Positions 32,963 through 45,489 of a DNA stretch of 64,000 bases are shown piece after piece; position 1 is the stretch's first letter, and every line of letters begins with the position of its first letter. The notes beneath the pieces are model-generated. The model did not search any database, was not told the DNA's origin, and worked only from the letters and a program-made list of their open reading frames with translations. A program made the translations under genes and the position numbers. This stretch comes from Dentipellis sp. KUC8613 (lineage: Eukaryota; Basidiomycota; Agaricomycetes; Russulales; Hericiaceae), in contig NSJX01000043.1 of the NCBI GenBank assembly GCA_002286715.1, positions 64,180 through 128,179 on the forward strand, read 5' to 3'.

Positions 32963-35900
32963 TCACGATCGCGTGGCCCTCAGTGCTGCCTCGATGATCC
33001 ACGCCATCTGCCGCGGCGAATGCTGCTTCAGCACAGGGTCCGGCTCAAGTACAGGCTCCGAGCCCTGCGCATAAATATGAGGTGGATCCTTGGTCGCTCC
33101 ACCTCCGCCTCCTGCAGCAGCATCAGCAGTCCCGGGATCGGGCACGGAGGGAGCCGTATCCCCGGACGTCGCATGGCTAGTAGGCGGGATGCTGGCATGG
33201 ACGTGCACATCTGCGCTCATCGCGTTCAAGTCGAAGTGATACTCCCCAGGCCACGCACCCTCCCCCTCCTCGAGTCCATCATCAGTCTCGCCCTCCGCAT
33301 CCGCGTCTAAATCCTCATCGTGGTCTGATTCCGGAGACGCGGGTGACGACGCAGGTGCAAGTGCAGGGGCAGGAGTCGGAGTAAGCGGCGGCTTGGATAT
33401 TTTCTTGCGGGCTCGCCGTACTACGGGCAGCGACGCCATAGGTTTCCACAACGCCCTGTTCTTCAGCGGCTCCTCGCTCCCGATGTACACCACGCGCCCC
33501 GGCCGCGGCACCGGCTGGTCGGGTTCCTTGACGTTGACGCGCCCCCACGAAGCTCTCACTTCGCCTACGAACACCCTAGTGCGCTTTTTCTTCTTCGTCG
33601 GAAGAGAAAACGTGAGATATCGCCGGTCGAGCGTGACATACGCTGCGCCCAAGCGATTCCCATCGAGGTCGAACAGCATGCCCCACTTCGAGCCGCCTGG
33701 GCGAGGAACTGGGGCAGGCGGCTGCTCGAGAGTAGACCTGCGAGACTTGGATGCAGACAACGGTGGTGGAGTACACTGTGCAGTGGTGGTGGTAATGGTG
33801 GTGGTTCGGGCCGGCCGGGTAGAAGTCGAGGCAGAGGAGATGGCGCGCGCAGGTGTGATCCCACTCGCGAGGAGCTCAGTGTACTTGCGCCAGCCGCCTT
33901 CTCGCTCGGGCACATATTCCTCGCCGCGAGCGCGCGAGCAGACTGTGCAGTTGCAGTTCCCCACACAGCTGGGGCACTTGAAGTCTCGGGATTGCGCGTC
34001 AAACTCGATGTGTGGGTACCTGTGAACAAGCAGATCGCCATCAGCAACGTGAAGTCGCGCGGCCAAAGATATTTTACTTACCGTTTGGTTATGCAGGTCA
34101 CGCAATATAATTTGCTGCATGGGAACCCCCGCTTGCTGAGGGTGGCGCTGGTACAGGCCATCTTCGGGAGTGTCGTGGACCTCCGGCAGTGGTGGCAAGA
34201 AGCGACCTCCTGGTCGTGCTCAACGGCCTTTGCCTTGCCCTTTCCTTTGCCTTTCCCCTTGCCGTTCCCTTGTCCAGAGCGTACGCCCTCCGCAGAGCCG
34301 GGCTGAAAATCCTCATCGTCCGAATCTTCAATCGCGATCCCGAGAAGGTCTTCATCGTATGCGTCGCTGGGTGTTCGCGGCGGTGGGGGTGACGGAGAAA
34401 GGGGGCGAGCTGACGGATTCGACTTGTGATGGTTCGTGATGACGACTTCGGGAATTAGGCGATGAAGGTGCGATGCCTGGGACGGCCTCTCCATCGCTTC
34501 CTCCTCAGCGTCTACATCATACACGCTCGGCGACGAACGCGGCTGAGACGGCCCTTCCATAACATCCTCCTCGGCATCGACGTCGTACACACTCCGCGGC
34601 GGGGACGGTTCGGGGCCAAACATGCCCGCCCCACCCAGCAACGAAGGGTCAATCGTGCCATCCCCCGCATACTCCTGCTCCTGCTCCGGCTCCAGCGCCT
34701 GCTCGGGCTCCAGCGCCTGCTCGGGCTCCAGCGCTTGCTCTCTCTCCTGCTCCTGCTCCTGCTCCAGCACCTGCTCTCGTTGCTGCCCTTCCTCCTGATC
34801 CGCTCTCCCATCATCCTGTTCCTCCTGATCCGCTCCATCCTCCTCTTCCTCCCGCTCCGGCGACCGCGACCGCGAGTCCCAATGACCCGGCGGCGCAAAC
34901 GACAGCTGCATCTCCTCCGCCCCCACATCCACTACCATATCCATATCCATATCCAGCTCCACGGAGAGAGGATCCCCATGCCACGCCGTGTGCCCCATGT
35001 GCACGGACAGCGGGGCGTCCCCAGCATCGGGCGCCTCAAAATCCAGGGAGCCAGGCGCGGGCGGCGATGATGCCCGAGTCTGAGGCGGGGACGGGGACGG
35101 GGCCGGGGGCGGGGTCGGTGGCGGAGGCGGCGAGGGCGAGGTCGGCGGAGGAGGCGGCGAGGGCGGGGTTGGGGGAAGAGGCGGCGAGGGCGAGTGCGCT
35201 TGCGGTGGCGGTGGCTGCGAGGTGAATGCGTTCGTCAACTCTTGCACACCAACAGCGGCGGTCTGCATCGTACCCTCCGTTCCTGTTCCCGTTCCCGTTC
35301 CCCCTCCTGCGCCCTGGCTTTCCTCTCTCGCCAACTCGCTGCCCATGTCCTTGTCTTTGCCCTTGTGTATCCGGGAACCCACGGGCGGCATACTAGACCT
35401 CGCAGAACTGGAGATGAGCTGCACATCCGGGTCGTCGGCCCTCTGCTTCCCCTTGTCCGCCGCGGGGATGCGGGCTTCGGAGTCCTCCAGCGGAGACTCG
35501 GCAAGGTCGAAGAAGCGGGCGGATATTGAGCCTGCCTTCGGACCCGCCTCCAGCGGCACCAGCTCTTTCTCAGCAAGATCTTCTTCTTGCCGAGAAGGCG
35601 GGGAGGGCGGGAGGGGTACGATGCGTATTAACCGCATACGGTCTTTGGAAGGCGGCGATGGTGGGGGCGAAGGTAGTGACCGCAGATGCCTCGTCGCCGC
35701 GAGATGCGCTTTCTGAGGCATCTGGACGTTGTTCTCCAAGGAGATGTGCAGCAGCGTCTGGCCGTCCTTGTCCACACGCCAGCCGCGCTGCGCGTCCCTC
35801 GCCCGCTCGTCCACACCGCGGACCCGTCGTGCTTTCTTCTGGACAATCGCAACAGACTCCTCGGCAGCTGACGATGACGGGGAAGAGATTACCCGTTTCC

Positions 35901-37527
35901 GTTTGAGCGGAAGGCGCGAGGGACCCGCCACCTGTTGGGCTTCCATGTAATTATTTTGAAAGGCCCGCGAGAGCGCAGACGCGAGCGAGGTTGCATGGTG
36001 CAGATCGGCGTCCACGGCTTTCGGGACGGGCTTATAGTCGCTTCTGCGCCGCCCGGGAGGGAACGGGGGTACAGCGACGTAGTCCATGATCATGCGCTTT
36101 CGCTGGGGACGGCGAGCAGGCGGTGGTGAAGGTGAGTAAGTTCTTGGTGTATGTATGCGTGAGGAGGCTTGGACATCAGACGTCGGCGTGGGACTTGGCA
36201 GAAAGAGGGGTATAGGGTTCGGATTTGATGGCGTAACTGCACCCGTGGGTGGCTCTGAGGATCCCACTAGTTGAACCGAGTCCTATGGATTGATCCATGA
36301 ATATATGCACATATATATTGAGCCAAGAACATACGGAGTCGTTCGCGAGCATCGCATCGACGTCGATTTCGCTGGTCGGCTCGTGGCTCCGACCCGAGGG
36401 GGAAACATGGGTTTCAGGTTCCGGCTCAGCAGGTGCCTGCTCGTCGGGGATAGATGAAGGCACTGGGGTCTTCCCGTCCGAGAGCGTCACGCTCGAGTCT
36501 GGAGGCACGGCAGGGCCCTCCTCTTCTTCATCAGCATCGTCATCGTCTAAGGTAAGATCAATAATTGTATGCGGCTCGCTCTCCACGATAGTCGTCGGCG
36601 CAATTTCGTTTGTTTCGCCGGCATTATCTGGAGACGTGCGATGTGATATCGGGTCGTCGATTTCTTCGCTCGCCGTGCCCTCATCGAATTCCGGATATGC
36701 GAGAGCAGCTATTTCGAGCCCATCGTCAAGCGGTTCGTCATGGGCATCGAAGTCAACTGTGAGTTCGGCCATCATGTCGCGCTCTTGCTGCGAAAGCTCC
36801 GCTTCTTTGGGAGAAGCTGGTAGAGGAAGAAATGGCCCAGAATAGGGAGAGCCAGGCAAGATACCATGTGCCTAACGATTCCGCACATCAGGTTTCTGAG
36901 AGAGAACAGTTGTAGGGGTAACGGACCTGTGGGGGGTCGAGGTCCATAAGATGATGCGAGGTAGGCGGTGTTTTAGGCACAGAAGGGAAGCGCTGCGATG
37001 GGCCTGCTATAGGAGAGTGATCTTCGAAGGGATGCTGCAGGGTTTACGTGTCAGTGCTAAGTTGATCGCCTGCGGCCTAATCGAAATGAAAAAGTTGTCA
37101 AGGTGACTTGACTCGTGCTGCGCAGATGATCCCTCTAGGATTTCCCAGCTAGCGAGGGCGTTGAAGCGCGCTGGGCGCATATATGCGCTCGAGTTGGATT
37201 CCAGAGGCACGGATGGTCAAATTGCGACACGTTGAACCCTCCGTACCCGCATCCTCTGGTGCACACTTCCTTCAATAGCCTGTATGAAATGCGGTGACTC
37301 ACAGATGATACGTGCGCCCCAAACATGTCATAGTCCCCATTCATGTGCTCTCCATCGTGCATATCGTGTCCCAACACGCCGTTGAAGAACCCATCGCTGT
37401 TATGTTCCAGCAACGTCGCCGTCGGTGCATTCGGTATGTTCGTGTTCGTGTCGTCGGCTGTCTCGGTCGCCCGCGGCGGTTTAGATAGGGAGCCATCCCA
37501 GTTGGCGAGCTCGCTGTAGGGCTGCAT
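32963..37527 (-). CDS. Large disordered protein with CDCA7-type zinc finger
   Basis: Five exons on the minus strand: 37527-37303, 37034-36927, 36871-36335, 36282-34082 and 34019-32963, giving 1375 residues. Residues of about 986-1051 form a zf-4CXXC_R1 (CDCA7/R1) finger: CHHC, MAC, PC, YCVTC, then FKCPSCVGNCNCTVC, eleven cysteines in the family order. The exon 4/5 intron splits it. After it comes a folded-looking block with KWGMLFDLDG and AAYVTLDRRYLTFSLP. The rest is disordered: acidic runs, long proline-serine repeats, EPEQAL repeats, two SVYDVDAEE repeats and several basic KRKR-type signals. CDCA7 in animals and plants recruits the remodeller HELLS/DDM1 to keep DNA methylation. Whether this fungal member does the same is inference. 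The exon 3/4 acceptor at 36283 was chosen by phase. Confidence 0.8.
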
Positions 37528-38056
37528 CGCGGGCGTCGCGTCGGGAGACGCGCTGGTGGGGGGAGGATAGCGCTGGTGAGGTGTGAAAAGCGAAAGAGGC
37601 CGACGTCCCCGCCACAGGCGTGTTCGCTTATGTCATGCGCGCGGCGAAGGCAATCAACCAAGTTCAACGCACTGGCAACGCGTAACAACCAAGTTTAAAG
37701 TCAAAGTGAAGGCGATTGAAAGCTACAGCGATGTACGGGTACACATCAGTAAGTATTAACAACAGCAGGAGGCTAGTGTCAAGATTCTTTCATTGAATTA
37801 AAACGTATAACGAGCGACCACAAGTACATTTCAGCAAACGGGCAGTAAGAGTAAAACAAAGTCGGTAAAAATTCGATTATTGAGCAACCAACACGGACGC
37901 AACCTGAGTACGGGACAGAGCCGGGAAAGGGAGATGCAGTGGACGGATGGACGGATGGATGGAGCAGCGGAAACAAAAACGGATGGGAAAAGGAGGGTCG
38001 GCTGGAAGCTCCTTGCGAGCTCCGGATGCTTACAATTTTCAAGAGGAAGGCAGCAA
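37528..38056. other. Intergenic between NAP1 3' end and CDCA7-like gene
   Basis: About 530 bases covering the NAP1 3' UTR and the promoter of the CDCA7-like gene. No gene or repeat recognised. Confidence 0.5.
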
Positions 38057-39887
38057 TCACTGCTGCTTGCACTCCTCGGGGTTGACATTCGACGATGCAG
38101 CACCTGCCCCACGGCCTCTGGGGCCTCCGCGCCGTCTCGCGGGGAGATCAGCCTCGCTCTCGGAATCCTACTGCACGTATCAGCAACCGTAAATGCATGG
38201 AACATGCACGAGAGCAGCATGCGGCTTACATCGTCCTCGTCCTCGAAGTCACCCTCATCCTCATCGAGGTCCTCGTAGTCGTCCTCGTCCTCATCGAGCA
38301 TGTCGTACTCAAGAGCCTTGCCGGTGAAGTAGTCAATTGCGCGGGGGATGATCTGAATGATTGCGTCAGGGATAATGTCACCGATGTGGAGCATCCGGAC
38401 CGACCTTCTCCTTGATGTCCTCGCCGACCTGGTAATCCATCTCGAGCTTCTCCTCAAGCTCATCGAGCTCCTCCTCCTCGATGTCACCGTTCTCGAGCGC
38501 ATCTTCTGCGGGCGGGATCGGGGGCGAGAAAAAGTTGAAGAAGGACTCTGTCGGGCGCGCCTTGCGGACGAGACGTGTGCGGTTTGTGTCTGTTCAATGT
38601 AAGGTATTAGCATCAGATCGACATGGGAGATGAAAGGCACCCACTCTTATTCCGCTGCTTCTTAATCTCGAACTCTTTCGTCAAGTCCTTGTCCTCTTTC
38701 CACTTGATCTCAGTCCCGATCGCACGATCGTAGACGAAGTCGCCGGAGTAGCCGACCTCCTCCTGGTACACATACGTCTTCTCCAGCACGTCGTTCTCGA
38801 AGTACTCGTTGGGCGAGAAGTAAAAGCGCAGCTTGAAGCCGGGCTTGGGTTCCGTGGACGGCAGGTACTCGAGCGTGATGTTCGTGAGGTGCTTGAGTGC
38901 CCCCGCGTCGCGCTCCGTGATCAGCTCCGAGAGGCCGACGTGGTTCCGCAGCGCAGTCAGCCAGAACTCGGGGATCGGCGCCGCGTCCTTGCTCACGTCG
39001 ACGGGCTTGTGCTCGGGGTCGTCCTTGAGCGACTGTGCGTTGCCCGCCTCGATTTCTTCGGGCGTGGGCTGCGCGGTGCCCGTAATCAGCGCATGGCGGC
39101 GCTCGTAGAGGGGCTTTTGCAATTCGAGGTACTGCAAGTACGAGATAAGTCCGAGAAGACAAAGAAGCGGCAGTGAATGGAAGGAATGAGCAAGACGTCG
39201 CCACATGCTCGAAGAGGCGTCCATATGGCCAAAATACCCCAGGATGCATGAAAGACCCACAGTGGCCTCAGCCATGCGCGATACATGTTTCCTGAGTGCA
39301 TTCCTCCGCACGTCTCTTGGGTACGACACTCAAACAGACCAGGATAAACACGCTCTGCGGGAGCTCAATGCATGCCGCAAGTAAGCTCTAAATCGAGTGG
39401 TATCGGGAGCGAGCAGAGGCGGCCGATTCAACAAGTCGTCTCGCCACTCCAGCTCAAAGCACGAAAAATCGCGCCTCCTTCAAGCATATCGCACAGCCCA
39501 CAACGACGCGCAGAACAAAAGATAAGACAAAACGGCTAGGCCACACACCTTCTTCTCGAGCTCAAGGCATTCGCGCTTGTACTGGTTCTGCAGCTCGTTC
39601 TGCTTCACTTGCACGCCTTTCAGGGCCTCGACGCTCTTCTTCACCTCTTCCGGCAAGCTCTCGATGTACCCAGAGCTCTTCCCGACCAAGCCCGCAAGCC
39701 TGCCCTGCACGAGCCCGAGCATAGCGGCCTGCGCGCCCGTCAACTCCTCCGCAGGCTCAGCATCTTCCGAAATGTCGGGCACGGTGGGGCGCGAGAGGCC
39801 TGCGGCGATGGGTGCGTGGGTGAGAGGGGTATTCTGCGGCGTCGGCGCCGTGAGGTCTGAGTTGCCGATGGGGACGTTGGTCGACAT
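38057..39887 (-). CDS. nap1: Nucleosome assembly protein 1 (histone H2A-H2B chaperone)
   Basis: Five exons on the minus strand: 39887-39549, 39131-38645, 38589-38405, 38352-38230 and 38167-38057, giving 414 residues, close to yeast Nap1. The N-terminal long dimerisation helix (EALKGVQVKQNELQNQYKRE) continues into YLELQKPLYERRHALI. The NAP core follows with IPEFWLTALRNH, FYFSPNEYFENDVLEKTY and EIKWKEDKDLTKEF, then an accessory helix, NFFSPPIPP and a C-terminal acidic tract. The protein ends in CKQQ, the CaaX-like prenylation motif found in many NAP1 proteins. The start at 39887 (MSTNVPIGNSDL) is the first ATG of the frame. Nap1 shuttles H2A-H2B dimers and assembles nucleosomes. The intron after exon 1 is long (417 bases). 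Confidence 0.95.
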
Positions 39888-40127
39888 GGTGTGCGATGGG
39901 CAGCGAAATGTGGAAAGAGAGAAAGAAAGTCGGGTCAAGGGCTTAGATTTCGAAAAAAGCGATATACCCCTGCACGCGGCATCGACTCCTTGCGGGCGGA
40001 GCTTCGGCTATCGCCGGTCGCGTATTCTAATCGACCAAGTCCTCCTTCAATAATCCACTTGATTGTTAAAGCCTATCTTACAACCTCTGTTATTGCTTCA
40101 TTCTACGCCACTTCTACTTCTCCTCTT

Positions 40128-43100
40128 CTACAGCTTCTCAAAAATGTACAGGTATGCGAGCTTCTTCAAGTCCCTCACGCTCTCAGCGTCCGCCTTGACC
40201 ACTTTCTCGTCGTTGAAGAGCACCCACTCCTCCCCGACCCGGATGTGTGCCACGTAATGGCCGGAGTGCACCGACGGCCCCTTATGCGAAATGAAGGCCT
40301 TTAGCCGGTACCGCGCAGGAAGCTGCGCCGAGCCGCCTGGCCCTGCGGTAGCAGTAGACGCAGGTGCAGACGCCGACGCAGGTGCATCCTCTCCATTGTC
40401 ATCAGGATGCGAGAACAACCATTCGACCGCCCTCTCCGGGTCTCCGTTCTGTCCGCCATGATCGCGAGTCAGCGCGCGCCTCGGACGGACAGGCCGCTGG
40501 ATGCGGAAACAGAGAACTCACGGTCTCGCGGAGGGCCTTCCGCGCCTGCAGCGCCGTGAAGCCCATGTCCGCAAGCATGCTTATCTGCTCCTGACTGGGC
40601 TCAGGCCCGCCAGCGCCTGGCGCCGTGCCGGCCACTATCGGCGCATCGATATCTAAGTACGTGCCAGAGCGTCATTGATCGATGCAACGTGCAGCGCGTG
40701 GCAATGGCGGCCGTACCTGGATCTTCCATATGACCAAACAGCCATTCCATTGCCGCCTCCGGGTCGCTGTTGCCAGTCGCGAGGAGGGCCTTTTGGCATC
40801 GGATGGTGGGGAAGCCCATGGCCCCGAGTTGCGCCATGGCGGCCTCGTTGAACGCAGGCAGCCCGGGAGCCGCTATTACCGATAAGGTTAGAAAGGGAGA
40901 AAATGAACCGGCGGGCCGCGCACCTGATTGTTCTTCTGGCAGCGCGGTCTCATTAGCCTGCAGACCCGTCCCGAGATACTTGTCCAGCTGGAGCACGTCA
41001 TCCGATGGCAGAATCAGCGGAATGTCTAGACGGTAGCTTAAGTAAAATAGTGTGATATGAATTCGAGTACAGCTATATTTACCTAGCTTCGCCGGAACCC
41101 AGTTCACCAACTGGAACTTCTTCGCGTGAATGACCAGAGTCTCCGGGAACGTCGCGAATTTTGCCTGTCTGCTCACCGTTAGCGACATGAGGAGACTGTA
41201 AAAAAGCACTCACTTTGTAGCAGTGACCGTCTTCTGACACTTCGGGCACTTGTACTCCAGGCCCTCCACGCCAGTGACGAGGTTCAAGCACTCCTCGATG
41301 TTCACCTCCTCATACAACGTCTTGCCGTCCGCATCCTTTCCTTTCTCCCTCGCAGGAACAGGGACGCTGAGCGTATCCTGGCTATCCACCCGATACCGCA
41401 CGCCACTGCACTCCGTGCACTGCAAGCGCTGCTCCGTCCCGAACGCGAACAGCTCCGTCGGCTCGTTCGCGGCCGAAGCGTTATTTTTCTTAGCGTTGCG
41501 CCGAAGAGTGGTGAGAAGATGCGTGAAGAACTCCTCGGAGTCCTGCTGCCGCATCGTCGCGAACTCCTCGTGACCCTTGCCGATGAGCGCCTTGAACATC
41601 GCCGGCTTGATCCCCTCCTGGAACACGGGTATTGGTGAGTCATGTGCCAGAGGGTTGTTCGCCTTGGGATCCGAGGGGGTAGACGAGGCGTGCGGACGGG
41701 GGTGGGAGTAGCGCCCTGACAGGAGGCCGTCAGCGATTTTGTGCATCTGGCAGTCGATGCAGGTGGCGGGGAGGGGCTCGGTACAGGTCGCCCAGTGCTG
41801 CTGGGCAGTCTTGAAGTACCGCGCTTGGAAAGCAGGCAGCGAGAAGACGGTCTGCAGGACGGAAGCCATGTAACAGCTGCGTTGAGGGTGAGCTAGAGAT
41901 GCATGAGGAGGGTATATGAGGCTTCACCTGTTCCCGAGATTGGCGAGACCAGTCAGACCAGGCCCGAAGACAGGCTCGAGGGCCTTCCCAGATTCGTCTG
42001 TCAGAGAGAAGTCGAATTTGAGATTGTGTTCGATTTGCTGCAAATTATATTAAGCATTCCCCGCATGCGCTTGGTGCTTCAAACGTACCAGCTCAGTCAT
42101 AGATTTTTCCGTCTTCGTCTGAATTTCGACATTGATTCCAAAGGTCGCGAGATGGAGCGCGAGCTCGGGATCGAGTTTTGAGTCGTTGCAAGCATAGCAG
42201 TAGATGTCTGCCAATTGCGGTCAGACTAAGCGTTGGGCGAAGCCATGAGGTACGACAGACCTGCGTTCCCCTCAGGGGTGATAGTTCCCAATTTCACGCT
42301 CACAGGGTGGTGGCTCTCCTCATAATGCTGGAGCCCGTGCCCATTGCCGCCCACTCCTCCGTACTGAGCTCGACCGCAACCAAGAGCGCCGCACGTCAAG
42401 CAAAGCCACAGGTTTTCTTTAAGATCGCACTTGTTGCATTGAGCCAACCCTGACACCAGTGTTAGAACTTATAAAACGCAAGGATAATCGAGCACTTACC
42501 AGATGCAGGAATCGGGCCTGTCACGAGTTGCTCGAGCGTGAGCGTGTGTTCGCAAGGGAGAATTTCCTCTTCCCAGGCCTTGACCTCGGACTGGCGTGCA
42601 GAAGACATTGAGTTCATCACCCCATCAACCAGAGCCTTCACTGCCGGCTCCGAAGTCGCAAGTGGCAACTCCGCGCCTGTTTGGGGGTTCGCTTTCCAAT
42701 CCTTCAGCACCGTAACAAACTCGTACTTGTCTTCCTCGCGGTCCTCCACAATCGCGAGCTTGGTCATTTTCGCAGGAGGTGCCTCCTCGTCGGCCTGCAC
42801 CCCGAGACTTCGTTAGAATGGCGTTAAGTAACAAAGGGCACGCGAGACGCCTACAGACCCTCTGTGCGGACGGCTTCAGCTTCCGTTTCACATTGAGCGT
42901 GAAGCGATGGCCCGTCTTCTCAAAGTGGGTCCGCGCGTGGTGTCTTTCTGGATTCAAGCACCCGCCGTTGAAGCAGGTTAGGCAGACGTCAATGCCCAGA
43001 GGATTGTCCTGTTCAATGCGCGTCAAGAGATCGATCGCAGATACATTCAGCCACGAAAAATGACCTGGTTGTCGAAACACTGCGTACACTCCTCACGGTG

Positions 43101-43160
43101 AACGGCCTGCGAGAGCTTCGGCGGCTGCAGACGCGCCAATTCGTCGAGATTTGTCGCCAT
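40128..43160 (-). CDS. ubp14: Ubiquitin carboxyl-terminal hydrolase, Ubp14/USP5 (isopeptidase T)
   Basis: Twelve exons on the minus strand: 43160-43065, 43008-42859, 42794-42500, 42449-42261, 42207-42089, 42037-41928, 41876-41214, 41168-41083, 41025-40924, 40872-40717, 40652-40522 and 40448-40128. The product is 805 residues. An N-terminal variant zinc finger (from CTQC to CLTCFNGGC) precedes the ubiquitin-binding ZnF-UBP (CNKC, WLCLTCGALGCGR, GHGLQHYEESHH). The catalytic Cys321 lies in GNSCYMASVLQ and His763 in SVHSGHYVAHIRV. Two UBA domains (around 612-655 and 672-713) are inserted between the catalytic boxes, as in USP5. The enzyme takes apart unanchored polyubiquitin chains and so sustains the free ubiquitin pool and the proteasome. 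It shares a short bidirectional promoter with SSZ1. Confidence 0.95.
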
Positions 43161-43395
43161 TGTCTCCTGTGGGGGATGGGGAGAGATGGGTGCGCGTAAG
43201 TGCGCGCCTACTTGTACGCGCCGCGCCACTGCGCACATCGAGCGCCCGCGCCACGTGATGCTATTGCCGCATTTTCGCAGCACGTGGGCGGGAATTTTCG
43301 AGCACGCTTTGAGCGGGCGGACTCGAGAGCCTTGGCTTCATCTTGAATCATCTTGTCTGTATCATCTATCCTATACCCTCTGTAGACTCATCTAG
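43161..43395. promoter_or_regulatory. Bidirectional Ubp14/Ssz1 promoter with two CACGTG boxes
   Basis: Only 235 bases separate the two start codons. CACGTG occurs at 43252-43257 and 43281-43286, 29 bases apart. CACGTG is the E-box bound by basic helix-loop-helix factors such as Cbf1 and Pho4 in yeast. Spacing and symmetry suggest shared control of both genes; the factor is unknown. Confidence 0.55.
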
Positions 43396-45489
43396 ATGGC
43401 CAACAAAAAATCTGTGCCCAACGGTACTGCAGAGGCACCCATAGAGGTTTCCAGTGCTCCGACAGTCATCGGCATTAACTTCGGAAACTCGTATGCTTCC
43501 ATCGCTGTATTGAACAAAGTATGTATACGCGATTCTTATCCGCCCGAGTGTTCTACTGACTATCGCGTTGATCAGGAAGGTCAAGCTGAATGTATCGCTA
43601 ACGAAGATGGAGAGCGTCAGATTGCCTGCGCTATCTCCTTCCATGGGGAGGAAATTGTGCGCTCATATATATTGTTTTTAGTGTTCGCAAAACTGATTTT
43701 GTACGATTTCATGAAACAGTACATTGGAAACCAGGCCAAGCACCAGCTTGTGAAAAATGCCCACAACACCATCACTGGTTTCCGTAACTTGTTGGGCAAA
43801 AAGTAAGTTAATGCAAGAATAGGCCCTAGCGGATCGTTGACCGAGATGCCATATAGGTACTCCGAAATCCCAAAAGACAAGGCGAACGCGTCTGCGCCTG
43901 TCATCCAACACCCTGAGCACCCTGATGAGCCTGCGTACAAGGTCCAGGTCCTTCAGGCCTCCCCCTCGCCCCTCCCTCCCTCTGCGGCCACCACCAAAAC
44001 CAACACCCCCGCTGCCTCGCAGACCGCGACCCCGCGTTCCGAGCCTGTCCCCGCAGAGCGCGTCCTTACGCCTTCCGAGGTCACCACCATCTTCATCAAG
44101 TCGCTGCTCCAGTCTGCGGAGGACTTTCTCGGCAAGAAGGTTACTGGCGCTGTCATCAGCGTCCCGAGCTGGTTCGAGGCTAAGCAGCTCGAAGCTTTGC
44201 GCGCTGCTGCCACAGAGGCTGGCGTCAACGTCTTGCAGCTCTTGAATGACGCGGGCAGCGCCGCAGTCGCAACAACTTCCGGTCCCCAGGCAGAGGGTCT
44301 CCACCCCGACAGGACGCAGCTCATCGTCGACCTCGGCGCGTCGTCCCTCACGCTCACGCTCCTCTCGATCCGCCAGGGCCTCTTCTACCCGCTCGCCTCC
44401 TCCTTCGACCCATCCATCGGCGGCGACCAGATCGACGACAAGCTGATCAAGTTCTTCGCGAAGGAGTTCACCAAGAAGACGAAGACGCCGCTCGCGGTGT
44501 GCCCGGCCGGCGACAAGGCGGACGCGCGCGCGGAGGCTCGCCTGCGCCTCGCGCTCGAGCACACGAAGCGCACGATCTCCGCGTCGCCCGGCGCCGCGAC
44601 GTGCTCCGTCGAGTCGCTCAAGGACGGGCTCGACTTCACGGGCTCGATCAACCGCATGCGCTTCGACATGGAGTCGCGTTCCGTCTACGGCGCCGTGTAC
44701 GCCAAAGTGCAGGACCTCCTCGCCGTCGCCGGCCTCGACTTTCTGCACGTCGACGAGGTCGTGTACGTCGGCGGCTCCGCGAGCCTGCCCGGCCTCGACG
44801 AGACGCTCGCGCAGGGCTACCCCGAGTCGACGGTCACTGCGTTCGCGACGGGCACGATTGTTGGTGGCGGTGTCGGCGACCCGACGACGCTCCTCGCGCG
44901 CGGTGCCGCGCTGCAGGCGAAGCTGCTCGCGTCTATTGGCCACTCTGGCGAGGACGAGGAGGTGCGCAAGGCGTTCGAGCATGACAGCAAGTGGGTCAAC
45001 GTCAAGGCTGTCTCACGCACCGTCGGGATCTTGTTCCCTGAGGAGGGCGCTGAGGGCCTCGGTGGGCAGTGGGTCGGCGTCGTCCAGCGGGAGACCGTCG
45101 TGCCTGCTCGTCGCACCATCTCGCTTGACGTCGACCTCGGTGAAGGCGAAGGCGAGAAGAAGGTCGGCTTCGAGGTCTGGGAGGTCAAGGAGGGCATCAA
45201 GGTCGAGAAGGTGAAGCCTCCGAAGGAAGAGGAGGAAGAGCCTCTGGAGGACGAGGAGGAGGAAGAGGAGGAAGAAATTGAGGTGAAGGAGAAGACGATC
45301 GAAAAGGACGCGTATCTGGCTGCTATCTCGTTTGCCGCCAAGCACGCGACCAAGACGGGAGGCCGATGGAAAACCAAGGTCGAGATACAGTTCTTGGTCG
45401 GGTCAGATGGTGGTATCGAGGTGTCGGCATGGGAAGTTGGGAAGGATGGCAAGGGCGAGAAGACCACCAGTACCGTCCCTCCTTTGTAG
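43396..45489 (+). CDS. ssz1: Ribosome-associated Hsp70-like protein Ssz1
   Basis: Four exons, 43396-43518, 43576-43656, 43720-43802 and 43857-45489, give 639 residues. The N-terminal ATPase start is IGINFGNSYASIAVLN, with the loosened phosphate loop of Ssz1 (yeast ITFGNTSSS) rather than the DLGT of true Hsp70. It is followed by CIANEDGERQIACAISF, NTITGFRNLLGK, a central LIVDLGASSLTLTLLS and a late VVYVGGSASLPGLDETL. With the J-protein Zuo1, Ssz1 forms the ribosome-associated complex that stimulates the Ssb/Hsp70 chaperone on nascent chains. The protein is ~100 residues longer than yeast Ssz1. The extension is a substrate-domain-like C-terminus with an Asp/Glu run (EEEEEPLEDEEEEEEEE). Codon use in exon 4 is strongly C-ending, suggesting high expression. 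Confidence 0.92.

Noticed and set aside
38710..39249. 179-codon Arg/Ala-rich frame on the minus strand
   Set aside because: It is a shifted frame of the NAP1 gene produced by its GC-rich codons.
43678..44982. 434-codon frame antisense to SSZ1
   Set aside because: Composition is the mirror of strong third-position C/G bias in SSZ1; no homology to any domain and it runs through the SSZ1 introns.
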